NCBI RefSeq assembly: GCF_001552135.1
Contig: NZ_BCQP01000050.1
Coordinates: 47,276 to 111,275, forward strand
From: Actinomadura chibensis NBRC 106107
GTDB taxonomy: Bacteria; Actinomycetota; Actinomycetes; Streptosporangiales; Streptosporangiaceae
Direction of reading: 5' to 3'
Length of the DNA: 64,000 bases
The translations under genes were made by a program, and so were the position numbers. The notes below the pieces were generated by a model. That model was not told the origin of the DNA. It did no database searches and saw only the letters and a program-made list of their open reading frames with translations. This document shows positions 39,489 to 48,472 of this stretch, piece by piece. The first letter of the stretch is position 1. Every line of letters begins with the position of its first letter.

Positions 39489-40268
39489 TCATCTGTCCGG
39501 ACTCGTGGCCAAGGCGCCGTACAGCCACACGTCTTCGGACGGCCTCGACGGTCTGCTGAATCGCGTGACCGGTGCGAGTCCGGGCGGTACCAGGTTGAGG
39601 CCGCTTAAAAACCCGGCGATTTCCTTCAATGAGCGGACGGTCATAGGTTCGGCCGTTTCAAGACGACAAAGGTTCGCGCTCTCCCTCGTCTGCGGATGCG
39701 ACACCAGATGGGAGATGGTGAGGTAGCTGCCGGGCCTGATCGCGCGGCGGATCTCCGCGACGATGTCGTGCGGATCGTGCTCGGCGGCGATGAACTCCAG
39801 CACCGAATGCATGATCACCGCGACCGGCCGGGAGAAGTCGATCATGTCGCCGACGGCCGGATGGTCCAGCAGTTGCCGAGGTTTCCGCAGGTCCCCCTCG
39901 ACGACCGCGGTTCCCGGTTTCTGAGCCAGCAGGGCCCGCCCGTGCGCCAATGCGACCGGGTCGTTGTCGACATAGACGACCCGCGCCCCCGGATTGATCC
40001 GCTGCGCGATCTGGTGGACGTTCCCATTGAGCATCGGTATTCCGATGCCGAAGTCGAGAAACTGCCTGATCCCGCATTCGGCAGCCAGGTAACGGACGAC
40101 CTGCTGCCGGTATCTCCGGGCCGCCCGCAGCACGTCCGGTATGTGCGGGGCGACCTCCAGCAGTTGGGAGGCCAGATCGCGATCGCAGGCGAAGTTGTCC
40201 TTGCCGCCCAGCAGGTAGTCATAGGTCCGCGCAATGGTGGGACGTCCAATGTGATTGAGATTCCTCAT
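39489..40268 (-). CDS. S-adenosyl methyltransferase (PF04672/DUF574 type)
   Basis: 259 aa, ATG 40268. Typical of actinobacterial SAM methyltransferases: RPTIARTYDYLLGGKDNFACD at the start, QFLDFGIGIPMLNGNVHQ as the SAM loop (usually DLGTGLPT), VVYVDNDPVALAHGRALL, then RPVAVIMHSVLEFI. Genomes of this group carry many copies, often near XRE/DUF397 pairs; none is adjacent here. The substrate is unknown. Confidence 0.9.
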   Translation of the reverse strand: MRNLNHIGRPTIARTYDYLLGGKDNFACDRDLASQLLEVAPHIPDVLRAARRYRQQVVRYLAAECGIRQFLDFGIGIPMLNGNVHQIAQRINPGARVVYVDNDPVALAHGRALLAQKPGTAVVEGDLRKPRQLLDHPAVGDMIDFSRPVAVIMHSVLEFIAAEHDPHDIVAEIRRAIRPGSYLTISHLVSHPQTRESANLCRLETAEPMTVRSLKEIAGFLSGLNLVPPGLAPVTRFSRPSRPSEDVWLYGALATSPDR

Positions 40269-40457
40269 CGAGCTCCATTACCCCGGTTGCTCTCTAAACG
40301 GAGTTGGGAACAAGTTGTTCGTGAGCGGATGGCCCGACGATAAGTTCCGGGTCTACAAGCGGCCACTTGCACTTTGCACAGCTCAGCATGGGGTTCTCGA
40401 CACACTGCTGAGTTGGACCGCGCCGCGCCCGCCGAGAATGCGCGGTTCGCAGCCGGT

Positions 40458-40478
40458 GACCGGGCACCATGCCCGGTC
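40458..40478 (-). terminator. Hairpin downstream of the DeoR-family gene
   Basis: GACCGGGC (40458-40465), loop ACCAT, GCCCGGTC (40471-40478): an 8-bp stem 40 nt past the DeoR stop on the minus strand. No T-run follows. Confidence 0.5.
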
Positions 40479-40517
40479 GGCGGAACCGAGTTGTGCGAAG
40501 CGCCTAGCGGAATGCGC

Positions 40518-41327
40518 TCAGACGCAACGCACGGCGAGGCCGGCGGCCCTGAGCTTCTTCAGCTCGCGGTCGTCCACCCCGTCGTCGGTGATGAGCAGAT
40601 CGACGTCGGACAGGTCGGCGTACTTCAGCATGCTGACATGGCCGACCTTGCTGTGGTCGGCGAGCAGGATCCGCCGCCGCGCCGCGCCGTACATCATGCG
40701 TTTGACGGCCGCCTCCGCCCCGTCCGGAGTGGTGAGGCCACGCTCGACCGACAGCCCGTTCGTGCCGAGGAAGGCGACGTCGACGCGCAGTTCGGAAAGG
40801 GCGCGCACGGCCCAGTTGTCCACTTCGGCGAGCGTGCGGCCGCGGACGCGTCCGCCCAGCGTGTGAACGGTCAGCCGCGGCCGGTTCACCAACATCAGCG
40901 CGATCGGCAGCGAATTGGTGAAGACCGTCAGTTCGCGATCGGACGGGAAGACCTCGGCAAGGCGCGACGTCGTCGACCCGTTGTCGAAGAACAGCGTCCC
41001 CTCTTGGGGCAGTTCGTCGAGCGCGGCACGCGCGATGCGGCGTTTCTCGTCCATGAACTCGGTCCGGGCGCTGACCGACGGTTCGAAGGACAACTCGTCG
41101 ACCGCGACGGCGCCGCCGTGGACCCGGCGCAGCAGACCCAGGCGTTCGAGCCCGATGAGGTCCTTGCGAATGGTCTCCGTGGAGACGTTGAGCTCCTCGG
41201 CCGCGGCGGCCGCGTCGACCCTGCCGGTGCCGCGCACCGTCCGCAACAGGACCTGCTGGCGCTGGGACGCGTAGAGCCCCTGATCGGCGCGGCGCCGCGA
41301 TGGCGTCGCGTCGTTCGCCCCGCTCAT
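40518..41327 (-). CDS. DeoR/GlpR-family transcriptional regulator
   Basis: 269 aa, ATG 41327. N-terminal DeoR winged helix (SQRQQVLLRTVRGTGRVDAA and LNVSTETIRKDLIGLERLGL, then RRVHGGAVA) followed by the sugar-phosphate-binding domain (DNGSTTSRLAEVFP, LTVFTNSLPIALML, DVAFLGTNGLSVERGLTTPD, LLADHSKVGHVSML). It is divergent from the PfkB-headed catabolic operon across a 247-bp spacer that contains a consensus promoter with repeated CCCAARCAA sites, and is almost certainly its repressor, relieved by a phosphorylated sugar or polyol. Confidence 0.93.
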   Translation of the reverse strand: MSGANDATPSRRRADQGLYASQRQQVLLRTVRGTGRVDAAAAAEELNVSTETIRKDLIGLERLGLLRRVHGGAVAVDELSFEPSVSARTEFMDEKRRIARAALDELPQEGTLFFDNGSTTSRLAEVFPSDRELTVFTNSLPIALMLVNRPRLTVHTLGGRVRGRTLAEVDNWAVRALSELRVDVAFLGTNGLSVERGLTTPDGAEAAVKRMMYGAARRRILLADHSKVGHVSMLKYADLSDVDLLITDDGVDDRELKKLRAAGLAVRCV

Positions 41328-41471
41328 CGCCGCTCCGTTCGTCCCGGGCCCGGGTCAGGGCCGCCGACCGGACGCCCGGATCCGCCGGACGTCCAAGCAT
41401 TCCACGCCCTCCGAGCGTACGGGATGGCGTCCGGGACGAACCCGCCCGTTCCAAGATCAGCCGTTGACCTG

Positions 41472-41524
41472 CCCAAACAAGTACAAGCCGGACTATTGAC
41501 GTCCCAAGCAAACACAACTATAAC
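41472..41524 (+). promoter_or_regulatory. Promoter of the PfkB operon with possible DeoR operators
   Basis: TTGACG (41496-41501), 17 bp, TATAAC (41519-41524) is a near-consensus sigma-70 promoter, rare in this GC-rich setting, about 50 bp before the pfkB start. CCCAAACAA (41472-41480) and CCCAAGCAA (41503-41511) form a direct repeat 31 bp apart, the second inside the spacer, as expected for repression by the divergent DeoR protein. Confidence 0.7.
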
Positions 41525-41574
41525 CAACGACTAGCAACTCAGACGCCCGTCCCCACCGGACCTCGCGAGGGCAC

Positions 41575-42588
41575 ATGATCGTCACCGTCACCCCCAATCC
41601 GAGCCTCGACCGGACGTACCGCATCGACGAGCTCCGCCCTGGCACGCTCCACCGCGCCGGGTTCGTGACGGTCGAGGCCAGCGGCAAGGGCGTCAACGTC
41701 TCGCGGGTGCTCGCCGCGCTCGGCGTCCCGACGATGGCGGTCGTCCCGGTGGGCGGCAGCGAGGGCCGCGACCTCGCCGCCCACCTCGACTCGGCCGGGC
41801 TGTGCCACCGGGTCGTCGGCGTGACCGGGGCGGCGCGGGTGAACATCACCGTGATCGAGCCGGGCGGCCGCACCACGAAGATCAACGCGCCGGGCGCGCC
41901 GCTCACGGCGGCGGAGCAGCGGGCCCTCGTCCGCCGGACCGGGGACGCCGCCCGCAGCGGCGCCACCTCCTGGGTCGCGGTCTGCGGCTCGCTCCCTCCG
42001 GACACCGACCCGGACCTCGTCGCCCGGCTCGTCGAGGCGGCCCACGCGGCCGGCGCGCGGGCCGCCGTGGACACCTCGGGCCCGGCGCTGCCCGCGGCCC
42101 TGTCCGCCGGCGCCGACCTCGTCAAACCCAACCGGGAGGAGCTCGCCGAGCTCACCGGCCGGGACCTGGGGACGGTCGGCGCCGTCGTGTCCGCCGCGCG
42201 CGACGTGGCGAGCGGCGGGACGATCGTGCTGGCCTCCATCGGCGCCGAAGGCGCCGTGCTGGTCGACGGGGACGCCTGCCTGTGGGCGACGCCCCCGCCG
42301 ATCGGACCCGTCAACACCACCGGCGCGGGAGACACCCTGCTCGCCGGCTACCTGGCCGCGGCCTCCGAAGGCGGAGCCGGTCCGGAGGGGCGGCTCGCCG
42401 CCGCCGTCGCGCTCGGGACCAGCGCGTGCCTCGTGCACGGCACCGCGGAACTGCCCGACCTGCTCCTCTCACCGGCGGACGTCGCCGTCCGCCGGGCCAC
42501 CGGAGCGGGGGCGGCATCGGACTCGGGGAATTCGATCGACCACGCGGCCGCCGGGACGGCGGCCGAAAAGACCAGGAGGTCATCGTGA
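41575..42588 (+). CDS. PfkB-family hexose-phosphate kinase (1-phosphofructokinase-like)
   Basis: 337 aa, ATG start. Signature motifs: TVTPNPSLDRTYRID, the sugar loop VEASGKGVNVSRVLAALG, PGGRTTKINAPGAPL, DLVKPNREELAELTG and the catalytic anion hole NTTGAGDTLLAGYL. These place it with 1-phosphofructokinase/tagatose-6-phosphate kinases rather than ribokinases. A 40-residue low-complexity tail follows the core. It heads the operon, and its GTGA overlap with the receptor lipoprotein shows tight coupling to uptake. Precise sugar unknown. Confidence 0.9.
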   Translation: MIVTVTPNPSLDRTYRIDELRPGTLHRAGFVTVEASGKGVNVSRVLAALGVPTMAVVPVGGSEGRDLAAHLDSAGLCHRVVGVTGAARVNITVIEPGGRTTKINAPGAPLTAAEQRALVRRTGDAARSGATSWVAVCGSLPPDTDPDLVARLVEAAHAAGARAAVDTSGPALPAALSAGADLVKPNREELAELTGRDLGTVGAVVSAARDVASGGTIVLASIGAEGAVLVDGDACLWATPPPIGPVNTTGAGDTLLAGYLAAASEGGAGPEGRLAAAVALGTSACLVHGTAELPDLLLSPADVAVRRATGAGAASDSGNSIDHAAAGTAAEKTRRSS

Positions 42589-43943
42589 GGTCACAGAGTC
42601 TCTCCCGATGGAACATCGCGGCGGTCGCCGTGGCGCTGGTCGCGACGGCGAGCGCGTGCGCCGGAGCGGGCGGCGCGGCGGGGTCGTCCGGCGGAAAGTC
42701 GATCAACGTGCTGATGGTGGGCAACCCGCAGATGGCGGACGTGCAGAAGCTGACCGCCGGCAACTTCACGAAGCAGACCGGGATCAAGGTCAACTTCACG
42801 GTCCTGCCGGAGAACGAGCTCCGCGACAAGGTGACCCAGGACGTGGCGACCGGCGCGGGCCAGTACGACGTCGTCACGGTCGGCGCCTACGAGGTCCCGA
42901 TCTGGGCGAAGAACGGCTGGCTGCACGAGACGTCCGGCTACGCGGGCAAGGACGCCGCCTTCGACCAGGCCGACCTGCTGAAGCCGATGGTCGAGTCGGT
43001 GTCGGGCGCCGACGGGAAGATGTACGGCGTCCCGTTCTACGGCGAGTCGTCGTTCCTGATGTACCGCAAGGACCTCTTCGCCAAGGCCGGTCTCACGATG
43101 CCCGAGCACCCCACCTGGCAGCAGGTGGCGGGCTTCGCCGCCAAGCTGGACGACAAGTCGACGGGCACCGCCGGGATCTGCCTGCGCGGGCTGCCGGGAT
43201 GGGGCGAGCTGTTCGCCCCGCTGACGACGGTCGTCAACACCTTCGGCGGCACCTGGTTCACCAAGGACTGGCGCGCCCAGGTGAACGCGCCGGACTTCGC
43301 CAAGGCCGTCGGCTTCTACGTCGACCTGGTCCGCCGACACGGCGAGCCCGGCGCGGCGCAGGCCGGGTTCACCGAGTGCCTGAACACCTTCGGGCAGGGC
43401 AAGGCGGCCATGTGGTACGACGCCACGTCCGCGGCGGCGTCCCTGGAAGACGCCAAGACCAGCAAGGTCGCCGGCAAGGTCGGCTACGCCTACGCGCCGG
43501 TGGAGCGGACGAAGTCCTCGGGCTGGCTGTGGACGTGGGCGTGGGCGATGCCCAAGACCACGAAGAAGGCGGACGAGTCCTGGAAGTTCATGAGCTGGGC
43601 GTCCGGCAAGGAGTACGAGAGGCTCGTCGGCGCGGAGCTCGGCTGGTCGCGGCTGCCGGACGGCAAGCGCGAGTCGACCTACGAGATCCCCGAGTACCAG
43701 CGGGCTGCGAAGTCCTTCTACAAGGTGACGCTCAGCTCGATCGTCCAGGCCGACCCGGTGAACCCGGGGGTGCAGCCGCGGCCGACCGTCGGCATCCAGT
43801 TCGTCGGCATCCCCGAGTTCGCCGACCTCGGGACGAAGGTGTCGCAGTCGGTGTCCGCCGCGATCGCCGGGCGGACGTCGGTGGACCAGGCCCTCTCCGC
43901 CGGGCAGAAGCTCGCCGACCAGGTCGCGGCCAAGTACCGCTGA
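42585..43943 (+). CDS. Sugar ABC transporter substrate-binding lipoprotein
   Basis: 452 aa from GTG 42585 with AGGAGG 6 nt upstream, overlapping the kinase stop. Signal sequence with lipobox ATASAC (Cys about residue 24). The mature part is a family 1 solute-binding protein: INVLMVGNPQMADVQKL, QYDVVTVGAYEVPIWAKNGW, GKMYGVPFYGESSFLMYRKD, FGQGKAAMWYDAT. Related receptors bind polyols such as mannitol/sorbitol or oligosaccharides. Receptor for the two permeases downstream. Confidence 0.92.
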   Translation: MRSQSLSRWNIAAVAVALVATASACAGAGGAAGSSGGKSINVLMVGNPQMADVQKLTAGNFTKQTGIKVNFTVLPENELRDKVTQDVATGAGQYDVVTVGAYEVPIWAKNGWLHETSGYAGKDAAFDQADLLKPMVESVSGADGKMYGVPFYGESSFLMYRKDLFAKAGLTMPEHPTWQQVAGFAAKLDDKSTGTAGICLRGLPGWGELFAPLTTVVNTFGGTWFTKDWRAQVNAPDFAKAVGFYVDLVRRHGEPGAAQAGFTECLNTFGQGKAAMWYDATSAAASLEDAKTSKVAGKVGYAYAPVERTKSSGWLWTWAWAMPKTTKKADESWKFMSWASGKEYERLVGAELGWSRLPDGKRESTYEIPEYQRAAKSFYKVTLSSIVQADPVNPGVQPRPTVGIQFVGIPEFADLGTKVSQSVSAAIAGRTSVDQALSAGQKLADQVAAKYR

Positions 43944-44016
43944 GCGGCCCGGCGAGCACCGCCGAGGCCCCGGCGCGGCCGTCACGGCGCCCCCGACCCC
44001 CACGGGAGACACCACC

Positions 44017-44979
44017 ATGACGATCACCACTCCATCCCCCGCGAAGAAACCCGTCGTCCAGAAGCCGCCGCCGACGCCGAAGCGTCCCGACCGCTGGTCG
44101 CGCCGGTTCCCGCTGATGCCGGCGCTGCTGTTCACCGTCGCCGTCACCCAACTGCCGTTCCTCGTGACGCTGGTGGTCTCGACCTTCAGCTGGAACATCC
44201 TGCGTCCGGGCGACCGGCATTTCACCGGGCTCGACAACTACTCGACGGTGTTCACCGATGAACGGCTGCGCGCGGCCGTGGTCAACACCGTCGTCCTCAC
44301 CGCGAGCGTCGTGGTGGTGTCGATGGTGCTCGGCACCGCTCTGGCGCTGCTGCTCGACCGGAGGTTCCGCGGACGCGGGGTGGCGCGGACGCTGCTGATC
44401 GCCCCGTTCCTGGTGATGCCGATGGCGTCCGCGCTGCTGTGGAAGCACGTCATCTACAACCCGACGTACGGCCTGTTCAACGGGACCGTCAACGCCGTGC
44501 GGCAGCTGTTCGGCGACGGCGCGCCACCCACGCGGATCGACTGGGTGACCGACTATCCGATGGCCTCGGTGACGGCGTCGCTGGTGTGGCAGTGGACGCC
44601 GTTCATGATGCTGATCATCCTGGCCGGGCTGCAGAGCCGTCCGCCCGAGGTGATCGAGGCCGCGCGGGTGGACGGCGCGAACCAGGCGCAGATCTTCCGC
44701 CTGATCACACTGCCGCACCTGCGCCGCTACATCGAACTGGGGATGCTGCTCGGCTCGATCTACCTCGTCCAGACCTTCGACGCGGTGTTCACCATCACGC
44801 AGGGCGGTCCGGGGACGGCCACCACCAATCTCCCGTACGAGATCTACCTGACCACTTTCCGCAAGTACGAGTACGGCGAGGCGGCCGCCGCCGGGGTGGT
44901 CGTCGTGGCGGGCACCATCGTCGTCGCCACGTTCGCGCTGCGCGCCGTCTCGTCCCTGTTCCGGGAGGCGACCCGATGA
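44017..44979 (+). CDS. Sugar ABC transporter permease (MalF type)
   Basis: 320 aa, ATG 44017 after GGGAGA. Six predicted helices; the first is PLMPALLFTVAVTQLPFLVTL. The EAA loop EVIEAARVDGANQAQIFRLITLPHL is of the carbohydrate type. Works with the next permease, whose start overlaps by ATGA. No ATPase gene lies in the operon. Confidence 0.93.
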   Translation: MTITTPSPAKKPVVQKPPPTPKRPDRWSRRFPLMPALLFTVAVTQLPFLVTLVVSTFSWNILRPGDRHFTGLDNYSTVFTDERLRAAVVNTVVLTASVVVVSMVLGTALALLLDRRFRGRGVARTLLIAPFLVMPMASALLWKHVIYNPTYGLFNGTVNAVRQLFGDGAPPTRIDWVTDYPMASVTASLVWQWTPFMMLIILAGLQSRPPEVIEAARVDGANQAQIFRLITLPHLRRYIELGMLLGSIYLVQTFDAVFTITQGGPGTATTNLPYEIYLTTFRKYEYGEAAAAGVVVVAGTIVVATFALRAVSSLFREATR

Positions 44980-45794
44980 CGACCCGAAACCGGCGCGGCA
45001 CCGTGTGGACGCTCCTGGCCTGGCTCGCCGCCGTTTTCTTCTTCTTCCCCGTGCTGTGGATGGCGCTCATGTCGCTGCGCACCGAGTCCGACGCGGCGAC
45101 CGATCCGCCGACGCTGCTGGCCGCGCCGACCCTCGACCAGTACTCCCTCGTCCTCGACCGCGGCATCGCCCCGTACCTGATCAACTCGGCGACGGCGGGC
45201 GTCCTGTCGACCGCGGCGGCCGTCGCGCTGGCGCTGCCCGCCGCGTACGCGCTGGCGATCCGGCCGGTGCCGCGATGGCGGGACGTGCTGTTCTTCTTCC
45301 TGTCGACCAAGATGCTGCCGTCGATCGCGGCGCTGCTGCCGGTCTACCTGGTCGTCAAGCACCTCGGCATGCTCGACAACGTGTGGACGCTGGTCGTCCT
45401 CTACACGGCGATGAACCTCCCGCTGACGGTGTGGATGCTGCGCTCGTTCCTGCAGGAGGTGCCGCGGGAGATCCTGGAGGCCGCGCAGGTGGACGGGGCG
45501 CGGCTGCCGACCGTCCTGGTCCGGGTCATCGGCCCGGTGATCATGCCGGGGATCGCGGCGACCGCACTGATCTGCTTCATCTTCGCGTGGAACGAATTCC
45601 TGTTCGCCGTGAACCTGACCGCCACCCGCGCCGGGACGGCACCGGTGTTCCTCGTCGGCTTCGTCACCAGCGAGGGCCTGTTCCTCGCCCGGCTCTGCGC
45701 GGCGGCGACCCTGGTGTCGCTGCCGGTGCTGATCGCGGGCTGGATGGCGCAGGACAAACTCGTCCGCGGCCTGACGCTGGGGGCCGTCAAATGA
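44976..45794 (+). CDS. Carbohydrate ABC transporter permease (MalG type)
   Basis: 272 aa, ATG 44976 overlapping the previous stop. Helices include WTLLAWLAAVFFFFPVLWMA and AATALICFIFAWNEFLFAV; the EAA loop is EILEAAQVDGARLPTVLVRV. Together with the preceding permease and lipoprotein it completes the membrane part of a CUT1 importer, which in many actinobacteria is energised by the shared ATPase MsiK encoded elsewhere. Confidence 0.93.
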   Translation: MTTRNRRGTVWTLLAWLAAVFFFFPVLWMALMSLRTESDAATDPPTLLAAPTLDQYSLVLDRGIAPYLINSATAGVLSTAAAVALALPAAYALAIRPVPRWRDVLFFFLSTKMLPSIAALLPVYLVVKHLGMLDNVWTLVVLYTAMNLPLTVWMLRSFLQEVPREILEAAQVDGARLPTVLVRVIGPVIMPGIAATALICFIFAWNEFLFAVNLTATRAGTAPVFLVGFVTSEGLFLARLCAAATLVSLPVLIAGWMAQDKLVRGLTLGAVK

Positions 45795-45858
45795 GGGCCG
45801 CCTTCCGGCGGGGCGCGGGACGCAGGATCCAGGTACAGCCGACAGGAAGGCAGCCACG

Positions 45859-46908
45859 ATGACATCCGTTCTCGTCATCGGAGATCGCTTCATCCCGGCC
45901 GCGTCGTACGTCGACGCCCTCGCCGAGCGCGCCCCCGGCGACATCACCGTGCGGAGTGTGGACTGGCAGGCGGAGAAGGCCGAACAGCACATGCTCCAGC
46001 AGGTCATGGAGGTCCAGGGCGCCAACGCCGTCCCGCCGCCGGCCGAGGTGCTGGACGCCGTGCGCGACGCCGAGGTCGTCTGCCTGCACTTCGCCCCCAT
46101 CGGCCGGACGCTCCTGAACATGGCCCCGGCGCTGCGACTCGTCGCCGTCGCGCGGGCCGGGCTGGAGAACGTCGACGTGACCGCCGCCACGGAGAAGGGC
46201 GTCGCGGTCGTGCCCGTCCAGGGACGCAACGCGGGCGCGGTCGCCGAACTGGCCATCGGGCTGATGATCGCCGAGGCGCGCAACGTCGCGCGGGCCGACG
46301 CGAGCGTGAAGTCCGGCGGATGGCGCAAGGACTTCCCCGGCGCCCGCATCGAGATCGCCCGTCGGACGATCGGCATGGTCGGGTTCGGACACGTCGGGCG
46401 GACGCTCGCCCACCGGCTGCGCGGCTTCGAATGCAAGCCCCTGGTGTTCGATCCCTACGCTGACTCCGCCGACCTCGACGCGTATGAAGCGCAGCACGCG
46501 GAGTCCCTGGACCAGGTGTTCGCCGAAGGCGATTTCGTCGTCGTCCTGGCGAGGCACACGCCGGAGACCGACCGCTTCATCGGCGCGAAGCATTTCGCGC
46601 TGATGAAGCCGTCCGCGTACTTCATCAACGTCGCGCGCAGCCGCCTGGTCGACTACGACGCGCTGTACGCCGCTCTAGCCGCCGGGCGGATCGCCGGCGC
46701 CGGACTCGACGTCTTCGACGAGGAGCCGCTGGCGGACGCCAGCCGCTGGCGGGACCTCGACAACGTCACCATCACCACCCACTTCGGCGGCGACACCGAG
46801 GACACCAACGCCACCTCGGCCGGCCTCGTCGCCGACGTCGTCGCCGCCTTCGTCGAGACCGGAAAGGCCCCCGGCGCGGTGAACGCGACGGACCTTGGAC
46901 ACGCGTGA
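45859..46908 (+). CDS. D-isomer-specific 2-hydroxyacid dehydrogenase family protein
   Basis: 349 aa, ATG after AGGAAGG. The Rossmann motif is TIGMVGFGHVGRTLAHRL; catalytic Arg in NVARSRLVDYD, Glu in LDVFDEEPL and His in TTHFGGDTE (usual SPHIAG replaced by TTHFGG) are present. Family members reduce or oxidise 2-hydroxy acids such as phosphoglycerate, glycerate or erythronate-4-phosphate. Its place between the importer and the FGGY kinase implies a catabolic oxidation of the imported polyol or sugar acid. Confidence 0.88.
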   Translation: MTSVLVIGDRFIPAASYVDALAERAPGDITVRSVDWQAEKAEQHMLQQVMEVQGANAVPPPAEVLDAVRDAEVVCLHFAPIGRTLLNMAPALRLVAVARAGLENVDVTAATEKGVAVVPVQGRNAGAVAELAIGLMIAEARNVARADASVKSGGWRKDFPGARIEIARRTIGMVGFGHVGRTLAHRLRGFECKPLVFDPYADSADLDAYEAQHAESLDQVFAEGDFVVVLARHTPETDRFIGAKHFALMKPSAYFINVARSRLVDYDALYAALAAGRIAGAGLDVFDEEPLADASRWRDLDNVTITTHFGGDTEDTNATSAGLVADVVAAFVETGKAPGAVNATDLGHA

Positions 46909-46927
46909 ACGATCAGGGAGTGAGAGC

Positions 46928-48472
46928 GTGAACGCCGAGCCCGTACTGCTGGGGATCGACGCCGGGCAGACGATCACCAAGGCGGTCCTCTTCGACCCGG
47001 GCGGGCGCGAACTGGCCGCGGCCGAGGTGCCGACGCGCGTCGAGTCGCCGCGCCCGCGCTGGCAGGAGCGTGACATGGACGCGCTGTGGCGGGAGTGCGT
47101 CCAGGCCGTCCGCACCTGCCTCGGCCGGGCGCGGCTGGACCCGGCCCGGGTCGCGGCGGTGGGCGTCTGCGGCCACAACGACGGCGCGTACCTCGTCGAC
47201 GAGGCGCTGCGCCCGGTGCGCCGCGCGATCCTCGCCACGGACTCCAGGGCGTACCGGTACGCGGAATCGGCGCGGTGTCCGGAGCGCGCGGCGCGGGCGC
47301 TCGCGGTCACCGGGCAGGTGCCGTTCGCGGCGTCCCCGGCGGCGGTGCTGGCCTGGCTCCGCGACCACGAGCCGGAGTCCTTCGCCCGGACGAGGTGGAC
47401 GCTGTTCTGCAAGGACTGGGTGCGGTTGCGGCTCACGGGCGCCGTCGCGACCGACCCCAGCGAGGCGAGCGCGTCCTTCACCGACGTCCACACGCAGGAG
47501 TGGAGCGTGCAGGCGTTGGAGCTCTTCGGGCTCGCGGCGCTGTCCGACCGGCTGCCGCCGATCCTGGACGGCGCCGCACCGGCCGGCACGGTGACCGACG
47601 ACGCCGCCGAGGCCACGGGGCTGCCCCCCGGAACCCCGGTGGTGACCGGCGCGCACGACGTGGACGCCGCCGCCATCGGCGTCGGGGCCGTCGCGCCCGG
47701 CTCGCTGAGCCTGGTGCTCGGCACGTTCAGCATCAACCAGGTCGTCACCGACGCACCGTGCGCGGATCCGCGGTGGCAGGCGCGGTCGTTCGTCCGTCCG
47801 AAGCAGTGGCTGCACATGTCGACCTCGCCGTCGGGCGCGACGAACCTGGAGTGGGCGGTGCGCCGGTTCGGTCCGTGGCGGCCGGACGGCGCCCCCGACT
47901 ACGCGTCCGCCCTCGCGGGCGCGGAGCGCGGCCGTCCCGGACACGGCGACCCGCCCGTCTACCTGCCCTTCCTGTACGGATCACCGCATTCGGACACGCT
48001 CGGCGCGGCCCTCGCCGGCCTGCGCGGATGGCATGACCGGGACGACGTGATGCGCGCCGTCATCGAAGGCGTCGCGTTCAACCACCGGTTCCACGTCGAT
48101 GCGCTCCGGGAGCGGCTGGACGTCCGCGGACCCGCGCGGCTGTGCGGCGGCGGCGCCCGCAGCGAGCTGTGGAGCGGGCTGCTGGCCGACACGCTGGGCG
48201 TCGCCGTCGAGGTCACCGACGCCGCGGAGGCGGGCGCACGCGGCGCCGCCGTGCTGGCGGGGGTCGGTTGCGGGGTGTACGCCGACATCTACGACGGGGT
48301 GCGCCGGGCGGTGCGGGTCGCCCGGCGGCACGAGGTGGACGCCGCGGCGTCCGCCGAGCTGGACGACGGCTACGCGCGGTACCGCGCGGTCGTCGAGGCG
48401 CTGCTGGCGCTGCCGGCGTCCGCGCCCCGGCCCGGTGGCACCGGCGGCCCGGCGGGAGGGGACCGGACATGA
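46928..48472 (+). CDS. FGGY-family carbohydrate kinase
   Basis: 514 aa from GTG 46928. The two FGGY domains are recognisable: LLGIDAGQTITKAVLFDPGG and AAVGVCGHNDGAYLVDE near the N-terminus, KDWVRLRLTGAVATDPSEAS, TGAHDVDAAAIGVGAVAPG, and the C-terminal signature GGGARSELWSGLLADTLGVAVEV. Related enzymes phosphorylate erythritol, L-xylulose or carnitine-like substrates. It couples by ATGA to the PucR gene. With PfkB, hydroxyacid dehydrogenase and importer it forms a pentitol/tetritol-like pathway; the substrate is not fixed. Confidence 0.9.
   Translation: MNAEPVLLGIDAGQTITKAVLFDPGGRELAAAEVPTRVESPRPRWQERDMDALWRECVQAVRTCLGRARLDPARVAAVGVCGHNDGAYLVDEALRPVRRAILATDSRAYRYAESARCPERAARALAVTGQVPFAASPAAVLAWLRDHEPESFARTRWTLFCKDWVRLRLTGAVATDPSEASASFTDVHTQEWSVQALELFGLAALSDRLPPILDGAAPAGTVTDDAAEATGLPPGTPVVTGAHDVDAAAIGVGAVAPGSLSLVLGTFSINQVVTDAPCADPRWQARSFVRPKQWLHMSTSPSGATNLEWAVRRFGPWRPDGAPDYASALAGAERGRPGHGDPPVYLPFLYGSPHSDTLGAALAGLRGWHDRDDVMRAVIEGVAFNHRFHVDALRERLDVRGPARLCGGGARSELWSGLLADTLGVAVEVTDAAEAGARGAAVLAGVGCGVYADIYDGVRRAVRVARRHEVDAAASAELDDGYARYRAVVEALLALPASAPRPGGTGGPAGGDRT

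Noticed and set aside
40374..41534. Plus-strand frame opposite the DeoR gene
   Set aside because: The minus strand encodes a clear DeoR regulator; the opposite frame shows no motif.
43591..44237. Minus-strand frame of about 550 codons over the sugar transporter genes
   Set aside because: Antisense shadow of the receptor lipoprotein and permease, which have signal, lipobox and EAA motifs.
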